Shown one piece after another: positions 9,932-19,959 of a stretch of DNA of 34,842 nt. This stretch comes from Discostella pseudostelligera (lineage: Eukaryota; Bacillariophyta; Thalassiosirophyceae; Thalassiosirales; Thalassiosiraceae). Made by a program: the position numbers and the translations under genes. Position 1 is the first letter of the stretch. Each line of letters opens with the position of its first letter. The stretch covers positions 1 to 34,842 of the forward strand of contig JALLBK010000717.1 of assembly GCA_036940085.1 (NCBI GenBank). The letters are read 5' to 3'. Below the pieces are notes generated by a model. The model was given only the letters and a program-made list of their open reading frames with translations, did not search any database and had not been told where the DNA came from.

Positions 9932-10965
9932 ATGGCACGGGCGAAGATGAGTGAATCGCCGGTCGACCCGACGGCATGGATGGTTGAAAATGAGGTGTCC
10001 GAATTTCTTCTTTTGCATCAAAAGGAGGTCCTTTACATGTGCATGGTGAGTGGTCGAAGATTTGCTGTGGCTGCATCCACGTCAACAATTTCGAGCTGAC
10101 ATGTATTCTTTTTACTATCCTTCTTCGGTCTTCTCTGCTTATTTCGTAGTTGGCATACACCTTCCTACATGGTGAGTAGGAAGGATCCTTTGTCATTTTG
10201 TGCTTTGCGAATGCAGATGGCCAACGGTGTGCTAACATTAACATCATTCGACTCTGTCAATATTCGTGCCATTAGGAAGCAAAGTCTTCGCGGCAACGGC
10301 CAACAAAAATATCTCCGCTTCGTACAAATTCGTTTCCATGATCTTAGCATGTACTGGTGGGGGAATTCTTGTTCCGCTTTTCATCAACTCCATACCTGTA
10401 CCGATGGCGAATGACGCCTATCCAATCGCTATCGCGACATCGTTTGTCATTCATCATTACTTCCCTATTGTTTGGGAGGTTGTCAAGCTGACGCCGTGGG
10501 TGCATGTACGTTCGGATCTTTTATTCATTTCGTGCTTTCCACACAAATGTTCAATTGTTGATTTAACATCCATTTTGTTCTCGCAAGGCCGCCATCATAA
10601 TTATGTACGAAACCGTCAGGGCAAAGGTTGTGCTAACGTTCACTCTCGCGGCAAATACTGCGATTGCCCCATCCGTCTTCTCAGTTGCAATCTTTGGACC
10701 GATCATGTGCGGAGCAGTGTCTGGCTGTGGTGGTGCATTCTTGCCCCTGAACAAAGGTCTTGACCCCATCGCGAGTGGAATGCAACATCCCATGATGACT
10801 GCTCTCACTGGTGCGACGTTGGTGCATTTGTTTGTGAACACTTCCTTCAGTGATGGTGTGGCCAATGCAAAGGATAAGGCGCATGTTCATCTGGCTTTGT
10901 TCTTCATTTTTGTAGGACTTGTAAATGGATTGGGATTAACGGCAAAGAAGACTAAGAAAGAGTGA
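9932..10965 (+). CDS. TRIC-like (TMEM38-type) intracellular cation channel
   Basis: Exons 9932-10045, 10150-10171, 10276-10505 and 10588-10965 give 247 aa. The second exon is a 22-nt micro-exon that supplies only LAYTFLH plus one base. The protein is mostly hydrophobic, with about seven membrane segments. It carries the two-fold glycine pattern of TRIC channels: ACTGGGILVPLF before helix 3 and AVSGCGGAFLPL in the second half, HHYFPIVWEVVKL after the third helix, and YETVRAK with a basic residue on helix 4. TRIC channels are homotrimeric K+ channels of the ER/SR that balance charge during Ca2+ release. Algal members are plausible; the assignment rests on motif layout rather than on close identity. 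A basic tail (KKTKKE) resembles a dilysine-type ER retention signal. Confidence 0.72.
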
Positions 10966-11125
10966 ACCATCGGATAGGAGTTGGAGTGGGGTCCTTGTTG
11001 CAAAGATCAGTGTTGATGTAAGAAGTGGAAGGAGTGGAGCAGCAACCTACAATGCAATATCATTATTCATATGAACGATAAGAAAGAATTTTGTCGCAAA
11101 TGACTGGACATCGTCGAGTGATTAT

Positions 11126-11980
11126 TTATTTAGTCAACATAATCTGTGCAAAATCCGCCATGGTTCCGTCCTTCGCGGTATCCAAAACAAGTGCAGACGG
11201 AGCGTGCCGTGCAGACGCAATAGATGGTAATCCATCTAATGAGTCTGTGACGTTAACCCCATAAATTTGTTCCACAATAGATGCCGCAATCGATGGAGCA
11301 AGCTCAGTTGGCAGTTTCGTGTCCTGAACGAGACTATTGGCGATCGAGAAAGGATCACACCCTTCCATCCCAGAGGAGTTGACATCGTAATCGAATTCAT
11401 CAATCACAACTATATTATCATGCCGAAGGCGAATTTTTATGCGCACAATTCTCGACTCATTGTTTGTCATTCCAGACAATGTTTGTCCTGCTTTGCCATC
11501 AGATGACATGGCAATATCCTGCGTAGACGACGTCCCCTCGGCTGCATGACGTAGAGAACTACAACATTTTGATACTAAATCCTTCTTCTCTGTCGTTAGC
11601 ACAATCTCAAGTTGTCTCTGGATTTGTTTTTCAATTTGCTGGTACAACTTTGCATCACTTAACAAATCGAGCCTACCACCCATGAACGTCTTGGTTGACG
11701 ACCGCACCGCCCCGTAAACCTCAGCGTCCGATAATATAGACTCGGTCAATTGCGAGGCATTGGCATTGACGAGAGATGAGAGTGAGAATAAAGTAGACTG
11801 TGTGCCCTCCACCGTTCCTCCGGCGAATGAATTCAAACCAGAAACACCATCATGACGAGGATGCCCATGAGGTACGGGAAGACATGTCGTGTCCACGAGA
11901 AGGGTATCAATAATTCTAACTGCACCATCGGATGAAGATGCGTCTACTCTGATGGGGACTAGATTTGTAATCGATTCCAT
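11126..11980 (-). CDS. SNF5/SMARCB1/INI1-family chromatin-remodelling subunit
   Basis: Intronless, 284 aa. The N-terminal NLVPIRVDASSSDG matches the LVPIRLD start of SNF5 repeat 1. The C-terminal half matches repeat 2: RIKIRLRHDNIVVIDEFDYD followed by DPFSIANSLVQDTKLPTELAPSIAASIVEQIYG-type residues (SMARCB1 has VDQFEWD and FVTTIAYSIRGQL). The linker is longer and more acidic/Ser-rich than in animals. Family role: core subunit of SWI/SNF or RSC-type nucleosome remodellers in the nucleus. It is head-to-head with the DMAC1-like gene across a promoter with three perfect E2F sites, which would suit cell-cycle-linked expression (inference). Confidence 0.85.
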   Translation of the reverse strand: MESITNLVPIRVDASSSDGAVRIIDTLLVDTTCLPVPHGHPRHDGVSGLNSFAGGTVEGTQSTLFSLSSLVNANASQLTESILSDAEVYGAVRSSTKTFMGGRLDLLSDAKLYQQIEKQIQRQLEIVLTTEKKDLVSKCCSSLRHAAEGTSSTQDIAMSSDGKAGQTLSGMTNNESRIVRIKIRLRHDNIVVIDEFDYDVNSSGMEGCDPFSIANSLVQDTKLPTELAPSIAASIVEQIYGVNVTDSLDGLPSIASARHAPSALVLDTAKDGTMADFAQIMLTK

Positions 11981-12102
11981 CTCCGTGATGGTTGCGAGGC
12001 TGAGTGGGGCTTGCTTTATCTTGATGGCTACGAGCGTTGGTAGGTTGTACTATGACTATGGATTATGGATGCTGCCCGCCTCGCCAGGTGTGTGCCAATC
12101 TC

Positions 12103-12190
12103 TCCCGCCAAAACTCATGACCGCGATGTCTCCCGCCAAATTAGTATCTTCCACGTGGCAGTGCGATGGTCGCTGGTCTCTCCCGCCAAA
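12103..12190. promoter_or_regulatory. E2F-E2F-CACGTGGCAG-E2F module in divergent promoter
   Basis: Three exact TCCCGCCAAA (E2F consensus, reverse of TTTGGCGGGA) lie at 12103-12112, 12131-12140 and 12181-12190. CACGTGGCAG lies between the last two, at 12152-12161. The module sits about 120 nt from the SNF5-like ATG (11980) and 150 nt from the DMAC1-like ATG (12341), so it may serve both. Confidence 0.72.
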
Positions 12191-12279
12191 AGTGATACGG
12201 GCACACAAAGTAATGGCGGGAACATTAACGACGGCGAATTTCGAATTCGCACCTTCACTTTTGCGACCGTCGGCGATGA

Positions 12280-12300
12280 ATGGCCCATGGCCCATGGCCC
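12280..12300. repeat. (ATGGCCC)3 tandem heptamer
   Basis: Three exact copies lie about 40 nt upstream of the DMAC1-like ATG. Each copy contains GGCCCA, the core of plant TCP/site II elements found near organelle and translation genes; whether that applies in this lineage is unknown. Confidence 0.7.
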
Positions 12301-12340
12301 ATGCTCATGGCCATTTATTGACCAACCAGTTCGAGCGACC

Positions 12341-12718
12341 ATGACAGAGATATCGCATGCGCAAGCTAATATCAAACAAGAATCTTGTCGCTCATGCCTG
12401 TACACCGGGGTAGCCACGTGCATGGGTCTTTCAGGATATTTCTTTTATTTGGCCAACGAAGAGGATGGTCGCCGAAAAATTAAGCAACCGAGTGATGGTC
12501 GAAATCATGGTGGCACATCTCTTCAAAAACTGAACATGGGAGGGGGCGACGCTAATGCAGCTAGTTCTCATAGAACAAAATCATTGATGAAGACCATGAA
12601 AACATCGATTTTCGCTTTTATGCAGGGCCATCCTGTCGCTAAGCGAAACCGGCCGTTTCTACTTGGGCTGAGTGCGTTCTGTGCAGGAGCAGGTGCATAT
12701 CGACTTTATTTGAATTGA
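12341..12718 (+). CDS. Small two-TM protein, DMAC1/DUF4536-like
   Basis: Encodes 125 aa from the ATG at 12341. An N-terminal SCRSCLYTGVATCMGLSGYF has the C-x-x-C followed by a glycine-rich helix typical of DUF4536 (human DMAC1/TMEM261, a complex I membrane-arm assembly factor). A second Gly/Ala-rich helix (LGLSAFCAGAGAYRLYL) ends the protein. The linker between them is longer and more basic than in DMAC1. The frame is open further upstream to 12065, but that stretch contains the E2F and CACGTGGCAG sites and codes for low-quality sequence, so it is taken as promoter and 5' UTR. Mitochondrial location is inferred from the family. Confidence 0.55.
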   Translation: MTEISHAQANIKQESCRSCLYTGVATCMGLSGYFFYLANEEDGRRKIKQPSDGRNHGGTSLQKLNMGGGDANAASSHRTKSLMKTMKTSIFAFMQGHPVAKRNRPFLLGLSAFCAGAGAYRLYLN

Positions 12719-12879
12719 GCTCTTAATACTTTATTAATTTTACGACCCAATGCACACTCGCATACCGCTCGAAGAATATTAAATTCATGTACTAATACAG
12801 ATATTTCTATCCACTATCCACCAGTTGCCTGTATTTCAATCTCGACACTCGACACAGATATTTCCTTTACGCGTAACGC

Positions 12880-14938
12880 TCATTCGAATGCGCCCGGAAA
12901 ATCAAACGGATTAGAACTATCCAATAATGCAGAATCGACATCACTCAGCATCGAGTCTAAATTGTTCGCACTTTCGGCCACGGCATCCGCGCTCATTTCA
13001 ACATATTCCTCCTCCTCTTCCACACCATCTTCCTCCTCCTCGCCGTCGTCATCGTCGTCCTCTAACAATTCATCTATCTCGATCATCTTAAATCTCCCGA
13101 CAGAACATGGCTCCAGACCCCAACCTACCATAACTGCGCCGTGGATTTCAATTTTTTTGTTTGCAGGTATTGATGACACTCCGTCACGGCTACCTTTCCC
13201 ACCGTCTTCTACCTCTGAAATGACACCCCAGTAGCCTTTCTCATCGTTTTGGGTTAAGCTCGTTCCCTCGCTTGATTGAAAATCATTGACAAGAAAGGAT
13301 ATCAGATAAATGCAGCCGTCGACCAGGAAATGCATGCAATTCCTTACCTGAACGTTGACCCAGAAACGCTCCGGCCAAAACCAAATCGGTATACCATCAT
13401 CCAAAGCTGATCTCGTTTGTCCCCGATTATACTCCACTTCCCACGCAAGACAGTTGATGAACCTAGACCATGGAGTGTGCTGAAGGTGTTGTTGGCAAAC
13501 AGTTCAACTGCGACGACCTATCGAGAATCAAATGACGGCAAATCATGAAGTCGTTTGAAAGTAGAATCGATGAACAATAAGACGAGGTATAAGTCGTACC
13601 TGCATATTCTTGCCCGGCTTGAGATCTTCCTCCCGTTTCTCTTTCTTTGTCGGCTCAGTCTCAAACTGCACATACGTATTCGATGTTGCATCCCACTTCT
13701 CAAGCTTCTTCCTTCGCTTGGGCAACGGAAATGTCGTGAGATAGAATCGCTTTCCTACCAAATCATCCTTTCGAAACAGCTCTATTGAATCACTGCCTTC
13801 GTCTGCAAGCTTGGCATTGTAATCTCCCAAGATTTGTCGAAGTTCAAAATGACCCTTTGATATGGGCCGAACGATGGGCTGCTCAAAAAAGGACTGACGG
13901 TACAAAATGGTAATGAAACCTTGGTTGAGTGGATCACATGAACAGTCATTGCCATTGCACATCAGTTATCAGTTGAGCAACGGCCAACGGCGACTTACGG
14001 GGTGTGTTTTCGGATACATGAACTTGCCAGTCTTTATTTTTCCTTTGGGCACGGAAAGATGTATGTCGATCAGGCCCTTCCTCGGCTGCAATGACGNTGC
14101 CAGTCTTTATTTTTCCTTTGGGCACGGAAAGATGTATGTCGATCAGGCCCTTCCTCGGCTGCAATGACGAAGGCGCAGGTGGATCTTTCTCCATCAACGC
14201 ATCTTGGTCTGACATATTCTGTTGACGCTTCTCCAATGCTGGATTCTCTGTCAAACTTGCCTCTGACTGAACCGAAACCTTGCCAACCAATATAGTATCT
14301 GCTTCCGAATTTCCATCACCATCTGTGGAAGTGTCGTCATCATTCAATGAAAATGGTTTCTTCTCAGGACGATCGGCTGCGAGAATTAGATTACCATCAA
14401 CAAAGTCCCATGTCCCCTTTAATGCAAATGATTCCTTCTCTCGTTTCGAAACTTCCAATTCAAGCTCTTCTTCTAACGAACTCGCATCTTTCCCATCACT
14501 AAACAGGGACTTGCATTGCTCAAACGTATGATCATCTTTGAGTTTGATGAATATTTCCGTCTGCTTCTTTGGTGGTACAATATTGTTCCGACTGTTCTCG
14601 AGCTCGCCTTGTTTCTTTTTGGGATAGGTGGTAAACTCTTTCATGGGTAGGAAGCCGCGTAATTGCCAAATTGTTCTCGGGTCGGACGGTGGTGCCGACT
14701 GTGCATGGAAGATTCCTCGACCGTACTTCTTGTTGCGCTCGAAGGGCAACCCCTCATCGTCGAGGGAGGTTAAGCGCCATATCCCACGTAGAGCTCGTGG
14801 ATCGACATCGCCTATAGAGTATGCATCGACACCATGAAGAAGAATGGCGCAAAGTACTACTATGGACAACATGGCACTGAGATACGGCATGGCGAGGAAT
14901 GGATAGTGTCGTGATGGTGATGGCATCGAAATGTTCAC
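12880..14938 (-). CDS. Unrecognised signal-peptide protein with repeated beta-rich segments; frame broken by assembly duplication
   Basis: Four exons on the minus strand: 14938-13999, 13893-13600, 13517-13348 and 13270-12880. The N-terminus has a hydrophobic signal at about residues 14-40. Three segments share a pattern of a small residue, G, (K/I/T)W and then a hydrophobic strand: LRGIWRLTSLDDEG, LKGTWDFVDGNLIL and LRGKWSIIGDKRDQ. This suggests a lipocalin-like or beta-barrel repeat, but I cannot name the family. The C-terminus is strongly acidic (runs of Asp/Glu). Exon 1 is interrupted by a 72-bp perfect direct duplication around one N (14025-14169). Discounting 73 nt makes the four exons sum to 574 codons (573 aa), with KIKTGKFMYPKTHP at the join. 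So the gene is probably intact in the organism. Secretory or plastid location is inferred. Confidence 0.75.
14025..14169. other. 72-bp duplicate flanking a single N: probable assembly artefact
   Basis: Positions 14025-14096 and 14098-14169 are identical over 72 bases, with one N at 14097. Overlapping contig ends joined by a one-base gap give exactly this picture. The duplicate plus N (73 nt) shifts the frame of the surrounding gene; discounting it restores the frame. Confidence 0.9.
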
Positions 14939-15464
14939 GCCCCAACTTCAACGAATATTAAACTCAGTGATGAAAGTAAATGGGTCTGTTGACTATGCCA
15001 TTACCATTACCATTATCCGCTGGGAGGATCTCCTCTTTAGAGTTACGTCTACGGCTACAAGGAGAGGAGCTGAAGCTGCGGTGGCAATGCCACTGCCACG
15101 GCCATGGTCGGAATCTGCATGCTGCTGCGATGCTGCTGATGGAAGACATCACCGCATCTGTCATTTTAGTCATAATGAAATGCTAATCTGGATTTTATTT
15201 TTGTTGTCTGAACATATCAAGCCTCACGTAAGAATTTAAAATAGAGTAAAAACAATTACATATTCCTATGCAGCTGCCGTCGGAACTTTTGCTGTTGTTC
15301 TGATGCGCGATGGAAAGGCGCGCCACATCCCGCCAAATATCCTCCCGCCGAATAAGGAAAGGCCACTTGGAAGGGCAAACAAACCAAGTTCGAAGTTCGA
15401 TCGACGATGGCGACGGCGGCACCGGCCACCGGCACCATATCCTTAGTTACCTTGTCCGACAACA
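14939..15464. promoter_or_regulatory. Divergent promoter with paired E2F sites
   Basis: This 526-nt region separates two head-to-head genes. An exact E2F site, TCCCGCCAAA, lies at 15328-15337 and a one-mismatch copy, TCCCGCCGAA, at 15343-15352, about 110-135 nt upstream of the ATG at 15465. No CACGTG is present. The rest shows only weak, short reading frames. Confidence 0.55.
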
Positions 15465-15701
15465 ATGATGAAGGCATTGATAATACAGTCACTTATGGCT
15501 GGATTGCTTGGTGTCTTGGTCAAAGACACGATGGCTCTACATTCATTGACGCCAGATGCAAATGCAAATGTCGATGACGGTGACGGCGGAGTAACAGTAA
15601 CGATGCGCAACAATGATAATGAAAGCCCTGAATCTATCGACGACAATGGCAACATCGACAGTTTGAATCGAGAAAATGGCAGTATCAATGATGAGAGTAA
15701 C

Positions 15702-15749
<48 letters not shown>

Positions 15750-16652
15750 ACGGCATCATCATCTTCGAACACCACCACCACCGATGGTTATTTTGACACC
15801 TTTGAAGTACACCATCACGGACACAACAATGGGCAGAGTGCATATTACTACAATAACGACCAAACCATGATTCTCAACGCAAATCATGACGATGACCAAA
15901 CATATCTCGATTTATTTGGTGAACGTGCAAAAGAACTTCTTACTCAACACTTAATACCATCAACCGATGCTGAATGCCGTTGGGATTGGAGAACGGGAAG
16001 ATGTGAACCGTACTGTGCATGTGCATTTCAATTTCTTTGGGGAGACTATCATCTTGGCAGGTCATGTCGATTTCGTCAAAGTCCTCCCCCAACTCATTTT
16101 TTCATGGATACGTCACACGATGGGAATAATGAAGAAACATCCTGGCAGGAAGCTTGGCAAGAAGTGTGGCAAACTGAATTGGCGGATGGCACAGTTGACC
16201 CCAACTATTTGCCTCCGTTATTCTCCGCAGATCAACACGATGCAACAAAGACTACTACAACACGGGACGAAACAAGTACAGCCTGCACCCTACCACCAGA
16301 GTCTCGATATATCAAAATAATGAATCAACTCGCGAACACCCTCATACACTCAACTCGGGTGGTTGAGCGATTTCATAAGATAAAAGATGCATCCTCGACC
16401 ACGGTTAATGCAGGCATTGAGCATGGCCGACATCATTGGACAACTATGCGACAAAAATCTTGCGAGATTGTGAAGAGTAAAGTGGAGGAGAGAGCAAAAG
16501 GGAGAAACCAGCCCGTTGTTCTCACTAGACAGGGGGCGACTTGGATTCGTAGGGTGTGTGGTCCAACAAACAACGGTGCTCGGGGCATGGATGGAGATGA
16601 TCTTATTGAAAAGTTCGGAGGTATTCCTTGGACAGACAACAAGTCATATTAG
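15465..16652 (+). CDS. Secreted poly-serine, cysteine-containing protein of unknown family
   Basis: Single exon, 395 aa. A signal peptide is likely (hydrophobic residues about 5-18 and small residues near 24). It is followed by an acidic Asn/Asp-rich region and a poly-Ser run encoded by (TCA)16. The middle holds a compact Cys cluster, CRWDWRTGRCEPYCACAF, then GRSCRF, which looks like a disulfide-bonded mini-domain. The C-terminal part has a basic helix-rich region and ends GGIPWTDNKSY. Ser-rich secreted proteins are common in diatom cell walls, but there is no silaffin KXXK pattern, so I do not assign a wall role. The ATG Met-Met is the first in frame after the E2F pair. Confidence 0.72.
15702..15749. 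repeat. (TCA)16 coding microsatellite
   Basis: Sixteen exact TCA triplets encode part of the poly-Ser tract. It is a likely length-variable site between strains and would stay in frame. Confidence 0.95.
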
Positions 16653-16772
16653 CTTGATCTCCCAACGACCCTCCCTTCATTAATTAATAGTATACCCACG
16701 TTAAATGCATCACGCCCTGACTCCTCAACACTGTCATGCATTCAGACCATAGGACAGATCGTTGCATTTGTC

Positions 16773-16865
16773 GTGTGAATCAGTCACTCTAATTGATTCG
16801 GCGTGCGAATCCTTAACTCTGCTTTGGTTGGTTCGGCGCGTGAATCAGTAACTCTACTTTTGTTA
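16773..16865. repeat. Three imperfect ~30-34 bp direct repeats in a convergent gap
   Basis: GTGTGAATCAGTCACTCT (from 16773), GTGCGAATCCTTAACTCT (from 16803) and GCGTGAATCAGTAACTCT (from about 16837) begin successive units. The first two units end in GATTCGGC or GGTTCGGC. They lie between the 3' ends of two convergent genes, and the region 16653-16979 has no supported gene. Confidence 0.65.
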
Positions 16866-16979
16866 AACCTCGACGGTAAAAGAACCGGGGAGGGATCACA
16901 TGATGAATAAGGCACTAATTGTCAGTTCCTCTACATGTATTTCCCACACGAGACGAAAGAAGTATAATCCTCGGTCATT

Positions 16980-18100
16980 CTAAAACTCCATAGCGGGCCT
17001 CAAATCAGCCGAGAAATTCAGCCCTTCTCCATAACAGCGGAAAGTCTGCACAATTGATCGCAGTTGCCCCTCTGTTTTATTTTTGTACCGTGCGGCAATA
17101 CTAGCTGCCCATAGCAACTGTACACCATTTCCAGCACTCGTCACAGATGCCACACCCTTCCTTTCTACTTCGAATCCAGCTCCCGTCAATAGCGTGTACT
17201 TGAAGTCTACCAACATGTACTTCCCATTGTCTGCAGTGTACGGCTCAATCTTGGTGACTTTGAAGTCCTGGTATACGTTATTACTTTTTTGGGATATGGC
17301 TGCGATAATTGCTGATTTGAAGAATGCGGCATCTTTCTCTTGAATATTCTGTTTGTGTTGATGTCGGTAATTGGAGGAACGGGATATTGCAACAATTAAG
17401 ACAACATTCTGCACATCGCCGAAGATACACATTTGATTGTAACGACTAGACGTACCTCTACCTTGCCCTCATTTGGCACAACGAAAAATGTCGCGGTATC
17501 TCCCTTGGCATACTCTCCTACCTGAATAGTACCATCTTCTCCGTTAACATCCTGACTGGGAAGTGTCACCACCCAATCGAGGGGGAATCCAAATGCCACA
17601 AGGAGCGGTGATCGATTCGCACCTTTTCCGTATATTTCAGCAAGTGCAGAATACCCACTGGGAACATTAGATAACGCTGGAAGTCCAAAGCTACGCATGG
17701 ATCATCCAATGTTGGGCGTTTTGATGCAGTGTAGGTGTAGAGAACGGTGAGATGTGCACATCATCGTGTACAGCAAAATCAGATCGAGAAAATTATGTGG
17801 CAAACCATAAACATCAACTCACCTAGCAAGCTTATCATTCGCTTTGCTCAACCCATATGCCAATGCAGGAGTGGGTTGCATCCACACCGAAGATACACCT
17901 GCTATGGCTGCAGTTGAAGTCGCGACGTGGTCCATAAATCCGCGGCGCGTCGATGTGATGATTTCACCATCGTGTTTCGCCATGGGTAGCGTGGATTTGA
18001 CGGACGCATATTTCTCTGGATATGAAATGAAGGCAGATGACGGTGATGTGATGAAAAGGGTGGCAATAGCCGCGGATAGGAGGAGGGAATAGGCCGCCAT
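16980..18100 (-). CDS. PsbP-family thylakoid lumen protein
   Basis: Three exons on the minus strand: 18100-17823, 17690-17456 and 17348-16980, giving 293 aa. The N-terminus is a tripartite lumen signal. A signal peptide ends SSAFIS (residues 21-26, the diatom ASAF-type plastid motif). After a short transit region come a twin arginine (TRRGFM, Arg52-Arg53), a hydrophobic stretch and a lumenal cleavage ALA (79-81). The mature part shows the PsbP fold order: FGFPLDWVV (family F-YP-W), a middle strand region, YMLVDFKYTL and a GVQLLWAASIAARYK-type strand before the last helix IVQTF. Members stabilise photosystem II or serve as assembly factors (PPL/PPD); which one this is cannot be told. An alternative acceptor at 17409 would leave an unusually short 47-nt intron, so 17349 is preferred. 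Confidence 0.82.
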
Positions 18101-18231
18101 GGTTGATGGAGGTTGATGGTGGAGGGAGAAGTGTGGGTGTTGCTTCCACTCGATACCGATGATTCATTAATCATTGAGGCAGTAGTACGTAGAGCGTATT
18201 GTACCTTTCCAAACTCTTTGTGCGTCAGTTA

Positions 18232-18370
18232 TGACGTCAGCAAAGATACGGCTTGACGCGATGACGTGTTGTCTGTGGCGGAACCAACAAAAAATGGCGG
18301 CAGAGCTTTCATCAACATCATACCATGGCAACAACAACACAACATTTTATGAAACAAGCACCATGACGTC
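18232..18370. promoter_or_regulatory. CRE-like TGACG cluster in divergent promoter
   Basis: A perfect TGACGTCA palindrome lies at 18232-18239, TGACGTGT at about 18262 and TGACGTCG at about 18364, all between the PsbP-like and carrier genes (18101-18593). These are bZIP/CREB-type sites. A light- or CO2-linked role, as described for CRE-like elements of diatom carbonic anhydrase promoters, is only a suggestion. Confidence 0.5.
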
Positions 18371-18593
18371 GAACGGATATGATATCAATGTTCACAACCC
18401 ACCCTCTCGCATCAATAGAACGAAGGACATGAAAATAATAATGATGCTGCAGAGGTAGGGAAACTCACATAGATTTCCGATCCCCGCTCCAGGTCGAATT
18501 CCTCGCCCAGCAGTCTAACATTCGGCATCGTCGTTGGCTCTCTCGCTGCTCGGTGGTATTCGATCACTGTGTCGGTGTCGAGGTGGAATTATT

Positions 18594-19783
18594 ATGAAGA
18601 GCTGTATTGGGTTCGTTGGCATTCTCGCTGTAGGAAACTGCGATCACACATCAAGGCGTATTAGTCAGCAAATTTTCCATCAGCCATCAAATCCTGCACA
18701 TTTCCACCAGGACAAGTTCGGTAGCAATTTCGACTCCATAAGAAAACGATATTATCCTCCAGCATTACATACTATTCGAGGAGGAGCTACTACGACGCAA
18801 CTTAATCTTAGCGCCACTGCTACAATGGCGAGCCTATTTGCGGGCAGCGTTGGAGGAGCAATTGGGGTGGGAATATCGTACCCATTTGATACATTGTCGA
18901 CGAAAGCTCAAGTGAGCACGGGGAATGACGAAAAACATTTGAATTTTGTTAGCAATATGAAATATATTTGGAAAAATCAAGGCATACATGGATTCTTCGA
19001 GGGAGTTCTCGTGACGGTAAGACATGTGCTTGTCGAATTGTTGTCCAATATTCATTAGTCCGTGCCTAACTGTATCTCGTACACGGACAGATGATTGGCC
19101 AAGCAATCATCAAAGCTATTCAATTCGCCGTCAATGAAATGACATTTGTATATCTAGAGAATCACTCTTCTATTCAATCAAACATAATAAAAATGGCAAT
19201 TGCGGGCACACTGGCGGGGCTGATATCCTCATTTGTCGTTTCACCCGTAGAGTTAGTGAAGATTCGAATGCAAACACAAAGTAAGCCCAGCAAAATAAAG
19301 AAAGATGACGACGTACGTGACTCATCTCCTTCATTCAACAACGAGTTTGACTGTGCACGATGGATGATTCAAACCGAAGGAATGAGAACTCTCTTCTGTC
19401 ATGGACTTGGAATCACAATCATCCGTGAAATACCATCGTTCGCTTTTTATTTTGTGGCATACGGATTGCTTGCTAGATCCGACCTGGCAGATGTATTAGG
19501 AGGTCATGCCGCACCTCTCATTTTCGGAGCGATTGCTGGTTGGGCGATGTGGATCCCTACATATCCGATTGATATTGTGAAGACGATTGTTCAAGTGCAG
19601 ACAACCACCAAAAAGGGTACGAAGAAAGACTTGTCGTCTTGGCAAGTATCAAAAAAGTTGTACCGCGCAGGTGGACTTAAGGCGTTCTTTGATGGATTAG
19701 AGCCAAAGCTAGCGAGGGCCGCGGTGAAACATGCCGTGACTTTTTGGGTGTATGAATTATTGATGAAATTTTTAAGGACTTGA
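18594..19783 (+). CDS. Mitochondrial carrier family (SLC25) protein
   Basis: Exons 18594-19016 and 19091-19783 give 371 aa with a 74-nt intron. Three carrier repeats are visible, each opening with the signature PX(D/E)XX(K/R)-like motif: PFDTLSTKAQ, PVELVKIRMQ and PIDIVKTIVQ. Glycine-rich helices precede them (GSVGGAIGVGISY, AGTLAGLISSFVV, GAIAGWAMWIPTY). Repeat 1 has Thr where Lys/Arg is usual. An N-terminal extension of about 75 residues precedes the first helix, which is unusual because most carriers lack a presequence; translation from the Met at MASLFAG would give a standard-size carrier. Substrate cannot be read from sequence; the acylcarnitine, ornithine and SAM carrier branches are possible. 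Confidence 0.88.
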
Positions 19784-19959
19784 AGTGTACAGCGCAATAT
19801 TTGATTGAAATGCAAGGTTTGAGTAGGGCTACAAATTTGACCAACGATGATCATTAATAAATAATAGGGAGTTTGTTAGTCAAAATTCACTTCAGAGTAT
19901 GTCGTAGCAACTAGCATATCTCTCATAAACTTCCGCAACGAGCCGATCTACTTATAACA

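Noticed and set aside
12065..12340. N-terminal extension of the DMAC1-like protein
   Set aside because: It covers two of the E2F sites, the CACGTGGCAG site and the ATGGCCC repeat; the family sequence starts after 12341.
13946..14097. True frameshift or pseudogene in the 12.9-14.9 kb gene
   Set aside because: The exact 72-bp duplicate around an N explains the break as an assembly join.
17409..17455. Short 47-nt intron in the PsbP-like gene
   Set aside because: It keeps frame, but the acceptor at 17349 gives a typical 107-nt intron and a better protein.
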